Of a DNA stretch of 64,000 nucleotides, positions 61,926 to 64,000 are shown in pieces (position 1 is the stretch's first letter; each line of letters starts with the position of its first letter). The position numbers and the translations under genes are program-made. Origin of the DNA: Roseomonas sp. GC11 (GTDB taxonomy: Bacteria; Pseudomonadota; Alphaproteobacteria; Acetobacterales; Acetobacteraceae). Under the pieces are notes generated by a model. The model was given only the letters and a program-made list of their open reading frames with translations, had not been told where the DNA came from and made no database searches. The stretch spans positions 1-64,000 of the forward strand of contig NZ_JANFNY010000010.1 in the NCBI RefSeq assembly GCF_024437745.1, given 5' to 3'.

Positions 61926-64000
61926 TCAGAGGGGGAAGCGGACTGTTATCCGGGTGCCGCGCCCGCCGGGCGGGAGCGGGCTTTCCGCCGCGATCCGCCC
62001 GCCCATCGCGGCGGCGAGGCCACGGCAGATCGCCAGACCCAGCCCGGTGCCAGCGGCGATGCGGTCCGTCCGCCCCGCCCGGTGGAAAGGGTCGAAGATG
62101 CGCGGCAGGTCCTCCGCCGGGATGCCAGGGCCGTCATCCTCCACCAGCAGCGCCACCTCCGCCCCCTCGCGCCGGGCGGAGAGCCGCGCCATCCCGGCGG
62201 GGGCGGAGAATTTCAGCGCATTGTCCAGCAGGTTGCGCAGGATCTGGTCGAGCAGCGCCGGGTCCAGCCGGGGCTGCGGCAGGCCGGCGGGAAGATCCAG
62301 CGCCACACGCCCCCCGGCCCGCGCGGCGGCGGCCTCCAGCAGGCCGGGCAGGTCCACCGGCTCCCGCCGTGGCGTGATCTGCCCGCTCTCGATCCGCACC
62401 ATGTCGATGATGTGGCTGAGATAGCGCGAGAGGCGGGCGGTCTCCTCCTCGGCCGTCAGCAGCAGGTCCTGGCGCACCGCCTCGGACAGGGCGGGCCCGG
62501 TGTGGCGCAGCGTCTCCAGCGCACCCCGGATCGAGGTCAGCGGCGTGCGCAGGTCATGCCCGAGCGAGGTGAGCAGGGCGGTGCGCAGCTGCTCCGTCTC
62601 GGCGCGGGCGGCGTTGCGGGCATTCTCCTCCATCAGCCGCGCGCGCTCGAGCGCGACGGCCGCCTGGTCCAGCAGCGCATCCAGCGTGCGGTCCGCCTCC
62701 GGCTCCAGCGGCGCGGCGAGGCGCAGCCCCACCAGGCCCACCAGCCCCTGCGCCGTGCGCATCGGGCGGAACTGCCAGGGGGCGGCGGGCAGGGTGTCGG
62801 TGCCCTGGCCGGTGCGCACGCCATGCGCCATGGCCCAGCGCGCCGCGGCCATGGCGGCCTCGTCCGGCTCCGCCTCCACCGGCTCGGCGGCGCGCAGCAC
62901 CGGCTCGGGCGCCGTCTCGCCCGGCGCGGGGGGCAGCGGCATCAGCACGCAGGCCGGCACACCGGTGACCCGCGCCGCCTCCTGCGCCACGGCCCCGATC
63001 AGGTCCCCCATGTCGCCCGGCGCGCCCAGGCGGCGGCTGAACTCCACCAGCCGGCGCAGCGCGTGCAGCCGCGCCCGCGCGCTGCGCACCGAGCGGCCGA
63101 GCCCCCCCGTCGTCCCCGTCATCAGCAGCGCCACCAGCGAGAAGACGACGACGCCCACCACATCCTGCGCCCCGGCGATGGCCAGGGTGTAGCGCGGCGG
63201 CAGGAAGAGGAAGTTCCAGGACAGGAAGGAGAGCACCGCCCCCGCCAGCCCGTGCAGCGGCCCGAAGGCCACCGCCGCGGCGACGATGGCGGGCAGGTAG
63301 ACCATGCCCAGCGCCCCCTCCGGTACCACGCCATCCGTGGCCGCGCCGATGCCCGTGGCAAGGCCCACCAGCGCCAGCGTCGCCGCCCAGCCCGCCCAGC
63401 GCGGCAGCGGCGCCGCGCCGGGGGAGGGGGGGAAGGAGGAGGCGCGCGGCGCCGGGCCGGCCGGATCCGCCACCAGATGCAGGGTGAAATCCCCGGCCTG
63501 GCGCAGCAGCGCCGTGGCCAGCCCGCGCCCCAGCCGCCGCCGCCAGCCGCGCGCCGCGCCACGCCCCATCACCAGATGCGTGGCATTGCGCGCCCGCGCC
63601 TGGGCGGCGATGGCGGCGGGCAGGTCGGCGGCCACCACCGTCTCCACCACCGCCCCCAGCTGCGCGGCGAGGCGCAGCGCCGGGGCGGGGTCCCCCGCCT
63701 CGGCCCCCGGCCGCTCCACATGCAGGGCCAGCAGCGGCGCCTTCAGCGCATCGGCGATGCGCCGGGCCTCGCGCAGCACCGTGGGCGCGGCCGGGTCGGG
63801 GCCGAGCAGCGCCATCACCCGCTCCCCCACCGGCCAGGGGCCGGCAATGGCATGGGCGCGCATATAGCCGGTGACATCGGCCTCCACCCGCTCCGCCGTG
63901 CGCCGCAGCGCGATCTCGCGCAGCGCTGCCAGATTGCCCTCGCGGAAAAAGCCGCGCAGCGCGCGCTGCGCCTGCTCCGGCTGGTAGACCTTGCCCTGGC
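61926..64000 (-). CDS. kdpD: KdpD osmosensitive K+ channel histidine kinase (partial, N-terminus off right edge)
   Basis: 691 codons are visible. The right edge begins in the end of the KdpD sensor domain (GKVYQPEQAQRALRGFFREGNLAALREIALRRTAERV in part). Then follow a Usp-like domain (VMALLGPDPAAPTVLREARRIADALKAPLLALHVERP in part), four membrane segments (DUF4118), a GAF-like domain, the H-box SLGHDLRTPLTSIRG, the N-box NLLDNALKFS, and G-boxes EDDGPGIP and GTGLGLAICRGLAAAMGG. It phosphorylates KdpE to induce the high-affinity Kdp K+ pump. No kdpE follows; downstream lies only a terminator and a convergent gene. Confidence 0.95.
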   Translation of the reverse strand, partial: QGKVYQPEQAQRALRGFFREGNLAALREIALRRTAERVEADVTGYMRAHAIAGPWPVGERVMALLGPDPAAPTVLREARRIADALKAPLLALHVERPGAEAGDPAPALRLAAQLGAVVETVVAADLPAAIAAQARARNATHLVMGRGAARGWRRRLGRGLATALLRQAGDFTLHLVADPAGPAPRASSFPPSPGAAPLPRWAGWAATLALVGLATGIGAATDGVVPEGALGMVYLPAIVAAAVAFGPLHGLAGAVLSFLSWNFLFLPPRYTLAIAGAQDVVGVVVFSLVALLMTGTTGGLGRSVRSARARLHALRRLVEFSRRLGAPGDMGDLIGAVAQEAARVTGVPACVLMPLPPAPGETAPEPVLRAAEPVEAEPDEAAMAAARWAMAHGVRTGQGTDTLPAAPWQFRPMRTAQGLVGLVGLRLAAPLEPEADRTLDALLDQAAVALERARLMEENARNAARAETEQLRTALLTSLGHDLRTPLTSIRGALETLRHTGPALSEAVRQDLLLTAEEETARLSRYLSHIIDMVRIESGQITPRREPVDLPGLLEAAAARAGGRVALDLPAGLPQPRLDPALLDQILRNLLDNALKFSAPAGMARLSARREGAEVALLVEDDGPGIPAEDLPRIFDPFHRAGRTDRIAAGTGLGLAICRGLAAAMGGRIAAESPLPPGGRGTRITVRFPL

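Overview
The window looks like part of a large secondary replicon (plasmid or chromid) of a GC-rich alphaproteobacterium, most likely an Acetobacteraceae member of the Roseomonas type. That placement is an inference from about 70% GC, a RepA_C-type initiator with iterons next to parAB, five orphan Bug/TctC solute-binding proteins, and many aromatic-acid catabolic genes controlled by LysR, GntR and TetR regulators. I saw no rRNA, tRNA, CRISPR array or transposase.

Layout. (1) 1-7.6 kb, minus strand: a translationally coupled export operon. It encodes a DUF3467 protein, a GAF-TM-HlyD fusion, a PqqD/M50-peptidase/HlyD fusion, a periplasmic HlyD adaptor, a TolC-like outer-membrane factor and the start of a Gly-rich beta-helix exoprotein. 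(2) 7.65-19.35 kb, minus: one giant (about 3,900 aa) LEPR-xLL protein with an RTX-like C-terminal third. It is the probable client of the exporter, which has no ABC ATPase in this window. (3) 19.5-24.9 kb: a TPR/glycosyltransferase-like gene, an iteron origin with a DnaA-box-like site and AT-rich stretch, repA, and parA-parB behind palindromic operator or centromere-like boxes. (4) 25-29 kb: katG and two genes of unknown function. (5) 29.1-31.8 kb: entC-entB-entA for 2,3-dihydroxybenzoate, behind a Fur-box-like site.

(6) 32-35.2 kb: an orphan Bug protein and a PrpF/GalD-type tautomerase, divergent from a LysR gene. (7) 35.4-46.9 kb, plus: a nicotinate catabolic operon, nicX - branched-chain-type ABC transporter (fused LivHM) - nicA - nicB - nicC - tetR. 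NicAB hydroxylates nicotinate to 6-hydroxynicotinate, NicC makes 2,5-dihydroxypyridine and NicX opens the ring. The maleamate branch (nicDEF) is not present. (8) 46.9-51.9 kb: a GntR-controlled FAD oxidase / isocitrate-lyase-family / Bug operon, and an SDR gene.

(9) 52.1-58.4 kb, minus: a lower meta-cleavage operon (Pht5-like decarboxylase, DUF1932 oxidoreductase, Bug, LigI-like PDC hydrolase, GalB-like hydratase, GalC/LigK-like aldolase, Bug). (10) 58.6-61.8 kb: a LysR gene divergent from a type I extradiol dioxygenase and another Bug gene. (11) The right edge holds the C-terminal two-thirds of a KdpD histidine kinase.

Two families of hairpin-rich intergenic repeats recur: an AT-rich family (22.3, 29.0 and 61.8 kb) and a GC-rich family (31.95 and 52.0 kb). 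They act as gene-end punctuation.
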